From: Branchiostoma floridae
Taxonomy: Eukaryota; Chordata; Leptocardii; Amphioxiformes; Branchiostomatidae
Direction: 5' to 3'
Length of the DNA stretch: 64,000 nucleotides
Assembly (NCBI RefSeq): GCF_000003815.2
Contig: NC_049996.1
Span: 17,563,930-17,627,929, forward strand
In this document: positions 25,501-36,100 of the stretch, piece after piece
Layout of the letters: every line of letters begins with the position of its first letter
How positions within the stretch are numbered: the first letter of the stretch is position 1
Notes under the pieces: generated by a model
Told to the model about the DNA's origin: nothing
The model's input: only the letters and a program-made list of their open reading frames with translations
Databases searched by the model: none
Program-made: the position numbers and the translations under genes

Positions 25501-28500
25501 GCACCACTCTGAATTTAGGAAGTATGGATCATACTAAAATTATTCAGAAACCATTGCTATTTTTTCCTTTTATACTTTATAGGTGGTAACAGTCGATGCA
25601 GCTCATAACAATCCATATACACCTACATTAAAGGACATTTATGAATAAAACCCAGTACATCTACCAGTGCAGGTTAGGTGCAGGTAGACACCAGAAATAC
25701 CTGCACAGCTCCAATTTTACCTGCACTAACCTGCATATGCAGGTGATATTTCAAGCCCTGACAAGCCATGGATGCTTGAAGACCATCCTTTTCAAGAGGG
25801 TGATAATAAGGAAGACAATGTAAAACACATGTCTGAAGAAATAGGGAAGGAAGAAAGGTGGAAACAAGAAGGAAAGAGAAGGGAGAAGTAAGGAGGGGTC
25901 AGAAGGAAGAAGCAAGAAAAGATGCAAGACAATCACATTGAAGAAAACTTCCTGTACCATGAAAACTCTTATAATAGATTACCCAAAAAAGGCATAATTT
26001 CTTCACACTTTCTTGGAGTCACAACAGTTAATACAATTACAAAGTTTTTTCTCCTGATTGTGTCTTTGTGTCTATGTTGCATGATATACATATACATGAC
26101 TTTCATGGACTATGTTTAAGATAAACAGCTGAACTAACCGGTGCATTCACTCCCCGCTGTTTCCTGAACCAGATGGTTTTGTAGATGTCCAGTTTCTTCC
26201 CCTTGTACTTCACCTGGACAGACAAGACGTACAGTACTTTCACTGGAAGTAAAGTTTAGCAATTTTTTCTATAAAGTACTTTCGCTGGTTAAACGGAGTA
26301 TATCTTAGAGATGTTAAACAGACATTAGACATTTCTCAACAAAGTAACTACTTAGTATGAAACCTTCACTACATGTAGTGCATGTGCAGTTCAGACTGTG
26401 AAGCAGCCTATAGCACGCTACTGAAAAAGAATTGCCCTCACGGGGCCCATCCGCAGCCTGACTGATACATCACATTTCCTACCCGTGGCCCGGCCGGGCT
26501 GTTAACGGAAAAGAAAAATTAAAGATTATGCCAATAAATATGCACAAGGCATGCTGTTGAATTATTTTTGGTACATTTTGTGTTCTTGTTATCTTTTATA
26601 TCGAACCTTTTGTTCCACAAAGCTGCATGGCCGGGCCCCTTTGTGGAAATGTGACGTTAGCCTAAGTAAAGTTTCTTCACCTTTAACCTACATATAGTGC
26701 ATGAGCAGTTCAGACAGTGAAACAGCTTAAAACACATTATTGGAAAAGAACCGCCCCTCACCGAGGCCTGACTGATACAATTATTAAGTAAAGTTTCTTC
26801 ACCTTTAACCTACATGTAGTGCATGAGCAGTTAAAACAGTGAAACAGCTTATAACACATTATCGGAAAAGAATCTGCCCTCACCGAGGCCCATCCGCAGC
26901 CTGACTGATACTACTACTTAGTAAAGTTTCTTTACCTTTAACCTACATGTAGTGCATGAGCAGTTCAAACAGTGAAGCAGCTTATAAGCTATAGCACGCT
27001 ACTAAAAAAGAATTGCCCTCACGAGGCCCATCCGCAACCTGACTGATACTATTTCTAAGTAAAGTTTCTTCACCTTTAACCTACATATAGTGCATGAGTA
27101 GTTCAAACAGTGAAGTAACTTATAACATATTATTGGAAAAGAACCGCCCCTCACCGAGGCCTGACTGATACTATTTCTAAGTAAAATTTCTTCACCTTTA
27201 CCCTACATGTAGTGCATGAGCAGCTCAAACAGTGAAACAGCTTATAACACATTATAAAAAGAATGGCCCCTCACCGATGCCCATCCGCAACCTGACTGAT
27301 ACTACTACTTAAAAAGTTTCGTTACCTTTAACCTATATGTAGTGCATGTGCAGTTAACACAGTGAAGCAGCTTATAACACATTATAAAAAGAATGGCCCC
27401 TCACAGAGGCCCATCCACTGATACTACTACATGTACTAAGTAAAGTTTCTTTACCTTTCACCACAGTTTAGGTTAAAGTTTAACCGACGTGTTGTGCATG
27501 AGCAGTTCAAACAGTGAAGCAGCTTATAACACATTACTGAAAAAGAATCTCCCCTCACCACAGCCCGACCTTGGAGGGGTTGACTGTAATTCTTGTATGG
27601 GACTGTTTTTAGCCACAGCCGACGCTTTAGGACTGATATCTATTAGGATTTTGCCATGGTTAATACTAACCAAAGGAGGCCATATACATGTATATGCACA
27701 ATTTGTATGGCTGAGGACTTAAAAACTCTAAGTCAGCATGTTACTAGAAAAGAATCGCCCCTCACCGAGGCCCATCCACAGCCTGACTTCTTGGAGGGGT
27801 TGACCATCTTCTTACAGTGGATGGCCCAGGCACTGGGCGAGTTGAAGACGCGGTTACTCCCCTGCCACTTGATCTTACCGTTGGGCAGCAGGTCGCCCAC
27901 AAACTTCTGACCCTAAGGAGGGGAAAAAGACTTGTTGAAAAGATCCAGGGGAGTTTCCTAGATAAAATGAACCTGTAGATATCAAACATAGCGTCCGTCT
28001 CCTACAAACTTCTGACCCTGGGGAGGGGAAAGGGTAAAAAAAGGTTAAGGTAGTTCCATAGCTACCGTCAGCGGGTAATATTACTAACTTAAAGTAAGGT
28101 ACTGTAAATGCATTTAAATTTGCAGTGGTTTTAATTTCGCGGTAGCACCATGCACTGTAGTCTGTTATGGAAAAATGTTCGCGCTGGTTTAAAGTTTGCG
28201 GTGAAGAGGCTGCCACAAAAACTGCGAACATTAATCCACCGCGAAAGTTTATGCATTTACAGTATTTCATCTGGCTAAATTGGCATTTTGACATTCTATT
28301 GTTTTCTCATTGATGAATTAAGAAATAATGGAGCAATAACAAATATTGATGCATGGGCATGAAAGAATCACATTTTCTAATAACTACAGATCATTAAGAA
28401 AAGATTGGAAGGTCAAAATGCCAATTTAGCCAAGTGAAATACCTTAACTGGTTGTGTAAAAGAAAACTCTACATATAGTCGAGGTAATCAGGGAGATTCC

Positions 28501-30028
28501 ATTCTTACTCAAGGGTGGAGTAAGAATGGGCATCTCTCACGTTCCCTTACCTCGCGATTCCTTTTGTACTAGTATTTATTTCATGATAAGATAAAACACA
28601 AGTAGTTCCATGTAACTGGAACAAAAGATGGATAAGAAGCTGATTTCAAGAAAGTAATAACTTGGAAGTGGGGCAACCTGAAATGTTGATGGTGCTACCT
28701 GGCTTTTGACTCAGGTTGCCATGTGAAAACAGTATTTGGAGCACCTACTACTCACCAAGTAGTCTATAGACAGACATGCGTCCCCGGGTTCCAGGATTCC
28801 GTCCGACAGAAGCATCGCCATGGTGACGCCCCGCCCCGTCAGCACCGTGCGAGCCGACACCCTCTTCCTGGCGGAACCCGACCCCGCGCCCTCCGTCTCC
28901 TCCCCGGCGGAGTCAACGTCCTCCAGGTCGTCGCCCTCACAGCTGTCATTGTCAGCTGGGGAGGAGGGTTCAGAGGCTGTAGACAGGAAGTGATGTCATC
29001 AAACAGGATGTGATGTCACATTATGGTCTGTGGCAATTTGTTATCAGGGTTTGTTCATTTATGTTAACATTCTGAAGATCTGAAGATAAAATTCAGGTGT
29101 GGTAACGTTATCAGTCTGTTCATAATCTTCCGACATGTGTTTAGCACCAATGGACCGATCCTGTCGAACGCCATATTGAACAAATAGAACCACCTACTAG
29201 TATTTTACTTCGAACACCTCCGTCAAAAACTGCCCCAGTGGGACAGAAATAGCTAAATTACTCCTACATAATCCGGGATGACACCGACCCAGCCGGCGGA
29301 TGTCGCTCAGTGAGGTCAAAGGTCGCTTCCCACAGAGAAATTCCACACGATTGCTCTAGTAATCCTACCACTTTTGATGGAGGTGTTCGAAATAGAACCA
29401 TGATCGAACAGGGGGTGGGGTTTGGGGATCGGTCCATTCCAGGCTCAATGATGATGATGATATTAGCTATGTGACATACATGGCACTGAATTTGAGTTGG
29501 CTAAAGCAAAATTAGATCAACATACGGAGTAACTAAACGTGATGGATACTAGACTGAGGTTACCTGGTTAGTGATAGTAGACTCAGGTGATGGGAGGCAT
29601 AGCAGGGCATGGAGGGTGTTTATAGGGTAGAGACATGGAAAATAACATGCAATTTGTTAGTACACAAGTAACCTTAACGTTACAGTCCTAATAGTATGTT
29701 ATATTGTGATAGCGTTAGGAGCTTGGGTTCGCTTAAAAGGCTGGGCTGTCTACCAGGCCAGGCTACCTGGCCTGTCTACCTGGCCTGGCTATCACGTCAG
29801 GCTACTCAGATCCCCCCATTCATAGCCCCATCATATGGCACTCAGCCAAAATAGCTGATTGACAGGCATAGTAATTGCCGATCTCCAACCCTGCTAGTGC
29901 CAGTGAGCCAAGGTTGCCCTGTCCACCACTGGCTGGGCCCTTCGGGAATGTGTCTGGGAGGCCTTGCTTGCAGCATGTCAGGAACACAAGTACCAGCACT
30001 GTGTTTGTGTATGTTTGTGGGTGTGTAA

Positions 30029-30062
<34 letters not shown>

Positions 30063-32762
30063 ATGGGCTTGCCAGCAACAGAAATTTGTTTCTTTATTGA
30101 ATATCTATCTTCTAGAACAGAAACTATCTCAGCTTGTGCAACAAGAAGGGAGAGCATAAATCACTTGCTCACTGTAAAGCTAAACTTGTATTGACCAAGG
30201 GGGGTACTGTATAATTACATGTACCTCCTTGTCACTGAGCCCTTCTCAATAGAACTTGAAGCTGCACTGGACTCTTTCTCTAACAACAAATCCCCTGGAC
30301 TTGACAACATCCCTACCATAATATGGAAGGATCCGGTATTCCATGATTTGCTTCTTCACCTGTGTAACAACACCTTCCTTACACACAAACCTCCTTATGC
30401 GTGGCTCAAAGGTGGTATTATTCCAGTACCCAAGAAAGGAGATTTGACTTCAGTTGCAAACTACCGTGGGATCACTCTTACTCCTATAGCTGCCAAGGTT
30501 TACAACAAGTTGCTACTTAACCGTCTAGTTCCTGCAGTAGACCCACTCTTAAGAAAGAACCAGAACGGCTTCCGAAGAGGTAGATCCACCATAGCACAAA
30601 TACTCTCCATCCGCAGAATAATAGAGGAAATGAGAAGATGCGACAGAAATCTTGTACTACTGTTTGTCGATTTCCGAAAGGCCTTCGACTCCATAGACAG
30701 AAACATTATGTTTGAGATACTTAGTCTCTATGGAATACCATTACCCATCGTCAGTGCAATCAAGGCACTATATACGAACACCACCGCTACGGTGATCACT
30801 CCCGATGGTGAAACAAGCCCGTTTGAGGTCACAGCTGGTGTCCTGCAAGGAGACACATTAGCTCCTTTTCTTTTCATCATAGTACTAGACTATGTACTAC
30901 GTCTCTCATTGGACAGCATGCAGGAAAAGGGCATAGAAATTCAACCTAGAAGAAGCAGTCGACACTTAGCTGTGAATCTTACAGACCTAGATTTTGCAGA
31001 CGACCTAGCACTGTTAACACACCTAGTCAAGGATGCTGAAGATCTTCTGCAGTCTCTCGAGAAAGCAGCGGCTCAAGTTGGACTCTATTGTAATGCAGCA
31101 AAAACTGAATTCATAAAAACAAGTACAAGTATTACTATTGCACCAACTGATCTCAAATCCCTATCTGGAACTTGCCTAAAAGAAGTCGAGGACTTTAAGT
31201 ACCTCGGGTCTTACATTATGAACTCAGAAAAGGACTTAAGCATTAGGAAAGCCATGGCCTGGAATGCTTGTAACAAACTGGATAAGATCTGGCGCTCCAG
31301 CATAAACAACAAACTTAAGGTACAAGTCTTCCGCGCAGTAATAGAGCCCATTCTCCTGTATGGTGCTGAAACTTGGACCTTAACAACTCGTCTGGAGAGG
31401 AAACTTGATGGTACGTACACACTACTCCTGCGCAAAGCACAGAACATTTGTTGGAAGCAGCACCCATCTATAAGGGACATTTATGGAGATCTTCCGAGGG
31501 TTTCTCACAGACTCAGACAGAGACGGGCACAGTTTGCTGGACACTGCCTTCGGGCTAGTGAAGAGGTAGTTTCCTCACTCCTCTTGTGGAGGCCTCGAGG
31601 AAAAACTCACTCCCGGAAGCTGACCTTCCCGAGACTGCTTTCCAGGGATACCGGGCTAGCGGAGGAGGACCTGGCAGAGGTCATGTCAGACAGGAAGGCG
31701 TGGGCTGAAGTAGTGCATGGACTTACCCCGTCCCCTCCGGGGGTCGACTAGGCAAGGCAAGGCACCTCCTTGTTCTCTATGCCAGTATGCCATGTTGACA
31801 TATACAATCTTAGTAGTCACATAGCATTTTTGAGGCTGTGGATTGTTATCCACAATTTTCAATTTTTGTGTCCAGGACAGAGCCCAATCCTCTCCTTCCA
31901 CTGCCAATAATCTCTCCACCCCCCTTGTACAAGTTGGAGTGGGGAAAGTACTGTTAACAGATTTTGTGACATGTCAAAGGATTTGAACCCAGGACCTCTG
32001 TTTTCTAGGTCTAACACCCTAAAGCATTTACCGAACACAGTACTGGTACAGTAGTTGAAGCGTTCCTGACAGCGTTCCTGACAGCTGCAAGGAAGGCCTC
32101 CCAGACACTTTCCCGAAGGGTCCAGCCAGTGGACACTGGCAGGGTTGAAAATTAGCAATTACTATGCCTGTCAATCAGCTATTTTGGCTGAGTGCCACAT
32201 GATGGGGGTATGAATGGGGGGATCTGAGTAGCCTGACGTGATAGCCAGGCCAGGTAGACAGTCCAGGTAGCCTGGCCTGGTAGACAGCCCAGCCTTTTAA
32301 GCGAACCCTTAGGAGCTTCTATCAAATAATTAGGGGTCATTGGTTATAACGATATTACAACTTGGCTAAAAAAAAGTTTTTAACTCTAGCTGAAGGATGC
32401 ACAGACAATTTTGCCATAAGTTTACGATGGAAAAACAAGGTAAAGTGAGATGGCAGACTTCACCCCCTAACCTAGGCTATAACTTGCTTTGTGAGCAGAT
32501 ACAATCGAGTTACCATCTTGTAGCTAAGAAAGATGACTGGAAAAATATTTTGAAAGTTGCAGGATACCTAAGGGAGATCCTGTCGAGATATGAGAAATCA
32601 TTTGGAATGTTGCAAACATTATCATAAACACAGGTGGATAGACACAACAGCAGGTGGTATAATGCCCCCCCCCCCCCCCTCCACCTTAGTACACAAACAA
32701 ACAGGACTTTCTGACCGATTCCTGCTATTTACAAAGAAAGTCTGAATGACAAACTCACCCAT
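16578..32762 (-). CDS. MPND: MPN domain-containing protein (RAMA + JAMM), 15 exons
   Basis: Fifteen exons with consistent phases sum to 1,440 nt (479 residues; human MPND is of similar length). Coordinates: 32759-32762 (ATGG), 28756-28976, 27766-27906, 26139-26213, 25207-25287, 24403-24445, 22906-22999, 21910-22006, 21131-21203, 20371-20447, 19279-19447, 18422-18492, 17613-17702, 17209-17301, 16578-16688. Exons 2-4 encode the RAMA domain (LTGRGVTMAMLL, SPSAWAIHCKKMVNPSKKSG), exons 5-6 an acidic linker, exons 8-15 the MPN domain. The JAMM residues are kept: a candidate Glu in TLVEYSHF and HSHPHCQADPSLRD (HxHx7SxxD). The family is a predicted zinc metalloprotease, and human MPND is reported to sense N6-methyladenine DNA through RAMA. 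Exon 6 uses a short donor choice (GTAATG at 24402) that is less certain. Intron 1 hosts the RT-bearing transposon. Confidence 0.93.
16785..17040. repeat. TG-rich microsatellite
   Basis: Interrupted (TG)n over about 250 bases in the last MPND intron. It creates long cysteine/valine or histidine/threonine frames on both strands that are not genes. Confidence 0.95.
17690..18230. repeat. MPND: 45-bp minisatellite built from MPND exon 13 acceptor
   Basis: About eleven units of mainly 45 bp. Each contains GGGGCTTGTGCTGCCATGGC then CAA-rich sequence. On the minus strand each unit repeats the 3' splice site and first codons of MPND exon 13 (cag/CACAAGCCCCAC). The real exon is the leftmost unit, ending at 17702. 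Two units (near 17785 and 18160) carry about 20 bp more of exon sequence. Confidence 0.85.
18805..19270 (+). mobile_element. tRNA-like SINE candidate
   Basis: A B-box GGGTTCAAATCCC near 18870 with an A-box-like GTGGTTTGCACATTGG upstream heads an ORF-free GC-moderate body, inside an MPND intron. The body has no match to the other SINE family here, and no target duplication was found. It could also be a decayed tRNA gene. Confidence 0.35.
19279..19447 (-). CDS. MPND: MPND exon 11, JAMM metal-binding motif
   Basis: This 169-nt exon starts after TTTTCCAG and ends at TTG/GTGAGT. It encodes IRQGMMLRGLSLVGWYHSHP and the rest of the JAMM box: two histidines, serine and aspartate at HxHx7SxxD spacing, which ligate and support catalytic zinc in the family. 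All expected residues are present, so the metalloprotease site looks intact. Confidence 0.93.
19554..20350. repeat. 19-bp minisatellite, about 40 units
   Basis: Units of CTAGACTAGGGTAACATTA repeat over nearly 800 bp in the MPND intron before the JAMM exon. The left 150 bp is a variant, GGTAACTTTACTAGTCGA. Minor changes (TACTAC, GGTAGC, GGTTTC) spread through the array. Confidence 0.95.
20424..20760. repeat. MPND: Partial copies of MPND exon 10 acceptor
   Basis: GGAAGGCCTGCAGGATACTC, which spans the start of minus-strand exon 10, recurs in full or in part near 20424 (the real exon), 20577 and 20687, each followed by AGGTCTGRAACA. The last two copies are intronic. Confidence 0.75.
20764..20966. 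mobile_element. MITE family B, copy 1
   Basis: Ends GAGGGTCTGCATG and CATGCAGACTCTC are inverted. The interior repeats TTACG/CGTAA-rich motifs. Related copies lie at 42565-42766 and 53161-53335. No target duplication could be fixed. Confidence 0.65.
23107..23345. mobile_element. Palindromic MITE family C, copy 1
   Basis: A long imperfect palindrome with ends TAACGCTAGTTCACCTTTAT and its complement, and internal arms around ATCCGTTG and TTTAGGGATA. The second copy is at 45691-45912. No ORF. Confidence 0.7.
25413..25766. mobile_element. MITE family D, copy 1
   Basis: Inverted ends CAGGGCTCAAAATAC and CAGGGCTTGAAATATC enclose CCTGCA-rich sequence. GACAAGC occurs at both edges (25413-25419 and 25760-25766), a likely target duplication of 5-8 bp with ambiguous limits. 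The CAGGGCTC end suggests a hAT-type element. It lies in an MPND intron. Confidence 0.7.
26428..27580. repeat. MPND: About 128-bp tandem array derived from MPND exon 3 donor
   Basis: Eight partial units begin near 26428, 26745, 26866, 27003, 27132, 27253, 27383 and 27538. Each carries GCCCCTCACCGAGGCCCATC or a close variant, the minus-strand sequence of the MPND exon 3 end and its donor (GGGCCTCG/GTGAGG). Conserved spacer text includes TAGTGCATGAGCAGTTCA. The real exon (27766) is the rightmost member. Confidence 0.8.
27896..28040. repeat. MPND: Duplicate of MPND exon 3 acceptor
   Basis: ACAAACTTCTGACCCTAAGG at the real exon 3 acceptor (27906/27907) recurs about 107 bp away as ACAAACTTCTGACCCTGGGG, including the AG. 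Confidence 0.75.
28100..28264. mobile_element. MITE family E, copy 1
   Basis: Inverted ends TACTGTAAATGCATTTA and complement, with internal TTCGCGGT repeats. Other copies are at 34408-34619, 43654-43865, 46650-46809 and a decayed one at 47866-48012. TA flanks are not distinguishable from the ends. Confidence 0.8.
29149..29438. mobile_element. Foldback element family F
   Basis: Inverted ends AATGGACCGATCC / GGATCGGTCCATT and a second inner pair CGAACACCTCCGTCAAAA / TTTTGATGGAGGTGTTCG. No ORF; single copy in the window, in MPND intron 1. Confidence 0.65.
29715..32318. mobile_element. Long-TIR transposon (MULE-like) carrying an RT ORF
   Basis: Element 29725-32308 begins GGGTTCGCTTAAAAGGCTGG and ends in its exact complement. 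The arms stay near-identical for about 220 bp and recognisably similar to about 285 bp; the left arm has about 27 extra bases. TTAGGAGCTT flanks both sides (29715-29724, 32309-32318), a perfect 10-bp target duplication. Long arms plus a 9-10 bp duplication is the Mutator-like pattern. No DDE transposase is present, so it is non-autonomous. It sits in MPND intron 1 and holds a (GT)n run near 30020-30058 and the RT ORF. Confidence 0.85.
30219..31751 (+). CDS. Reverse transcriptase ORF (non-LTR type), uninterrupted
   Basis: 510 codons without a break. Motifs in order: NNKSPGLDNIP (RT0/1), KGDLTSVANYRGITL, NGFRRGRSTIAQ, FVDFRKAFDS with the first catalytic Asp, GVLQGDTLAPFLF, LDFADDLALL with the Asp pair, and EDFKYLGSYI. 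A C-terminal part with YGAETW and FAGHCLR follows, then the stop. The palm catalytic residues are intact. The apurinic-like endonuclease domain expected upstream is missing: an in-frame TGA lies just 5' of the ORF and the TIR starts only 200 bp away. It is a LINE-derived RT either captured by or inserted into the flanking transposon. Confidence 0.88.
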   Translation: MYLLVTEPFSIELEAALDSFSNNKSPGLDNIPTIIWKDPVFHDLLLHLCNNTFLTHKPPYAWLKGGIIPVPKKGDLTSVANYRGITLTPIAAKVYNKLLLNRLVPAVDPLLRKNQNGFRRGRSTIAQILSIRRIIEEMRRCDRNLVLLFVDFRKAFDSIDRNIMFEILSLYGIPLPIVSAIKALYTNTTATVITPDGETSPFEVTAGVLQGDTLAPFLFIIVLDYVLRLSLDSMQEKGIEIQPRRSSRHLAVNLTDLDFADDLALLTHLVKDAEDLLQSLEKAAAQVGLYCNAAKTEFIKTSTSITIAPTDLKSLSGTCLKEVEDFKYLGSYIMNSEKDLSIRKAMAWNACNKLDKIWRSSINNKLKVQVFRAVIEPILLYGAETWTLTTRLERKLDGTYTLLLRKAQNICWKQHPSIRDIYGDLPRVSHRLRQRRAQFAGHCLRASEEVVSSLLLWRPRGKTHSRKLTFPRLLSRDTGLAEEDLAEVMSDRKAWAEVVHGLTPSPPGVD

Positions 32763-33121
32763 GGTTGTTAGGGAATCTTCTAGACTATTGCAAGTTGTTT
32801 GTCAGAGGGAAAATTTAGCAGAATTCGCGCTTTTTTTATTTCACTCTCCGACCGGCTTTGTTATGGTGGATCTTTACCATTGCCAGACAGACTGCTGTTT
32901 CATGTAATTATATTGATGCCTGAAAAAAAATATAGATTTGTATTGTTTATAAATGATACTTTCTGAATTCAATATATAAACTACCACAATAGTGCAATAA
33001 CAGTTATTTTAGATGAGCATAATTCAGGTTAGAATGTTAACATGTTGAATCAAGTACTGTGATATTTTCAGGCGTTACTTTGGTCCCCGTGAACAGCCGG
33101 ATTCCTGAAGCCCCGTACAAA
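32763..33121. promoter_or_regulatory. Bidirectional promoter region MPND/COPS8
   Basis: Only 359 bp separate the MPND ATG (minus, 32762-32760) from the COPS8 ATG (plus, 33122-33124), so both transcripts must start here or in unseen 5' exons. It holds AATTCGCGC and CTCCGACCGGC but no obvious TATA. Promoter function is inferred from geometry. Confidence 0.6.
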
Positions 33122-36100
33122 ATGCCGTGTGAAATGGCAGGCGACACTTTAGACTTTCTCTCGCTCGGAGCCAGCTTAGAACGGCAGGAACTAGAGGTAA
33201 GATGGCTTCGGGTAGAGATTAGAAATGTTTAGGGACATCTTCTGAGTTATATGGTAGAAGAAACGGGCTGTGGTGGCGTTGTTTATGGCTAAAATAGCGA
33301 GATACTTCGCCATACGTAGTTCATGTAAATTTAGGGGGAGGGGGGCGGCCTTTTAACAGTGACCCTTTTACCCATCTTTTTCAAAATATTTCATTTTTTG
33401 GAAGGTTTGAAATAATTTACTGTGGTAAACTTAGAACAACAGCAGACAGTGCAGTCGTATGGCTGTCATATTACTGTAAAGCAACAACAAACAACATAAC
33501 GTTACATGTACAGAGTAGAGTAGAGTTGTATGAATAATTTGTTTCTTTAATCTGATCAATGCAAAAATTTTAATAGGCCTTATTTAAGTTATTAAGGTTG
33601 ATGATGAACTTAATGGGCGATCAACTCCTGTCTTTGTCAAGGAATGGACAGTCCACTGCTTCTATAACGTCAAGCTATGCAGGTAGAACATGTTGTTCTG
33701 TGAGCAGTGGGTCATAAGTTGCAGAAAGTCTATGCCCGCCGCCCCCCCCCCCCACATCTATGTTGAGGGATGGTTGTAAGACCTTAATCAAGTTGATGTA
33801 ACGTTAGAAGGACTCAAGTTGTAATTGATGTTTAGTTGTAATTGATGTTGAACTTTATGGACAGTCCCCAGGTGGGGTTGCCACGCCGACGGTGTACTGT
33901 CAGCTGCTTGCCGTGTACCTGCTGCAGAAGGACCTGTGAGTCTCACCTGTTTGTTTGTTTGTTTGTTTGCCCTGTTTGTTTCGTATAACAGGTACACCTA
34001 AACAAGGCCAGGCATAACACACCAGTTTTATAGTGTGTAAGTGTGTAAGAGACTGTGGGTTTGATCCACATACACTGGGAAGGACCATATTGACAACTAT
34101 TATCAATAAGCATGTGTGGTGCGTGGAGTGCCTGTGTGGTGCAATGGCTAGAGCATTGGAATCAGAATCAGTATAGGTCCTGAGTTCGATACTTGCTATA
34201 CTCCTGCCCCCATGTCATGACGGTGGAGTGATGCCCACCGAGCCTCACGGCTTATCTGTCTAAAGGTGCCCAAAACACCTATGGATTTGGTGCTGCCAGT
34301 GTGTCAACATCTGCACACTTGCCAGACTCGTGATTTTTTTTTTTTTTTAATCAATAAGCGTGGTGGGTTCTTTAACATGCTCGAGGTATGGCTGTCCTCA
34401 AACATGGTACTGTAAATGCATTTAAGTTCGCGGGGATTTAATTTCGCGGTAGCGGGAAAAATGACTTTTCGCGGTGGATTTAATTTCGCGGTAACACAAT
34501 CTACTGCGGTCTAATACCTTAATAGAAAAATGTTCGCGGTGGATTTAATTTCGCGGTAAAGTGGTCGCCGCGAAAACCGCGAACATTAATCCACCGCAAA
34601 CATTTCTGCATTTACAGTAACTCCGCTTTACATACATGTACGGATTACTGTAAGTGTAACGTTTTCCAATAGTGTGCAATTCTGCCTTACAACAAATATT
34701 GACCTTTGTTTGTTTTCCACAGAAATAATGCTAAATACCTCTGGAAAAGGATTCCGCAGGCAATCAAAAATGTAAGTATGTTACTACATTTATACGTATG
34801 TAATACTACGTATACACCAGGGCTATCTCTTAGGTATGTAATGAATGTGTATAATTTATTATAATGTGTTTGCAAGCCTATGCTAAGCAGCACATCATGA
34901 TACCCTGTCACTAGAACTAAGCTACATCAGGTGGTGTGTATATATAAGGATAATATATATAATGTTATATATACTGTATATATTTATAGAGAGAGAGAGA
35001 GAGACTCCATTTTAATCAGTTGTAGCAAAACAAAGTTTTTGCTGATACAACAACCGAACATCCATCAGATACTATGTGGGCATGACATTCTGAGCATGTA
35101 CTACACCTGATCTGAGTCATTGGTAAAGCTTCATTAACAAATAAGACTTTAGAATGAATGTGCACAACTTGTTACTGCAGGCTAACCCTGAACTGGTAGC
35201 GATTTGGGCGGTCGGTAAAAAGATGTGGCAGCGAGACTTTCCCGCCATCTACACGTCCCTGTCAGCCTTCCAGTGGTCAGCCGAGGTCAAGCAGATCATG
35301 GCAGCTGTGGCAGGTCCGTTTGTTTGTTTGTTTGGTAGCAGTCAGATGAAAGATGTCTTTTAAAGTTTACTCCAGTAAGTAAGTAGATAGATTTTAGAAA
35401 TGGTCAGATGGTACCATGGAGGCATCCACTATCTCTTAGCACCTAGTGGATGCTGTCTGAAACAACTGTTTCCAAACTATGTCCGGTTTCTTGGGCAACT
35501 ATTACTTTGTGTATTATATAATCATATTCAACGTTTCTGATATCAATTGTTCTCAGAAATATGTTATCATTATAAGTTAGTTTACTCCTATGTTTTATAT
35601 TTTGTTGGTTCATCATACTATGCTTTGGTTGTGTGTGCCTGCAGGGTGGATTTAAAATTGGCCATGTGGCAACATGTGGTCCCTGGATAGATAAAAATTT
35701 CAAAAATGATAAAATACCATTATCCAACCCCTACAGAAAGCGTTCGCAGTCGAGCGTGTGACCTGGTGGCACAAGCCTACTCCTCCATCAGTGCAGAGGA
35801 CCTGGCAGCCTTTCTCGGCATGTCTGTGGACGAGGCTGTCAAAGGTTTGTTTGTTTGTTTGTTTGTTTGTTTGTGTGACCTGGTGGCACAAGCCTACTCC
35901 TCCATCAGTGCAGAGGACCTGGCAGCCTTCCTCGGCATGTCTGTGGAGGAGGCTGTCAAAGGTTTGTTTGTTTGTTTGTTTGTTTGTTTGTGTGACCTGG
36001 TGGCACAAGCCTACTCCTCCATCAGTGCAGAGGACCTGGCAGCTTTCCTCGGCATGTCTGTGGACGAGGCTGTCAAAGGTTTGTTTGTTTGTTTGTTTGT

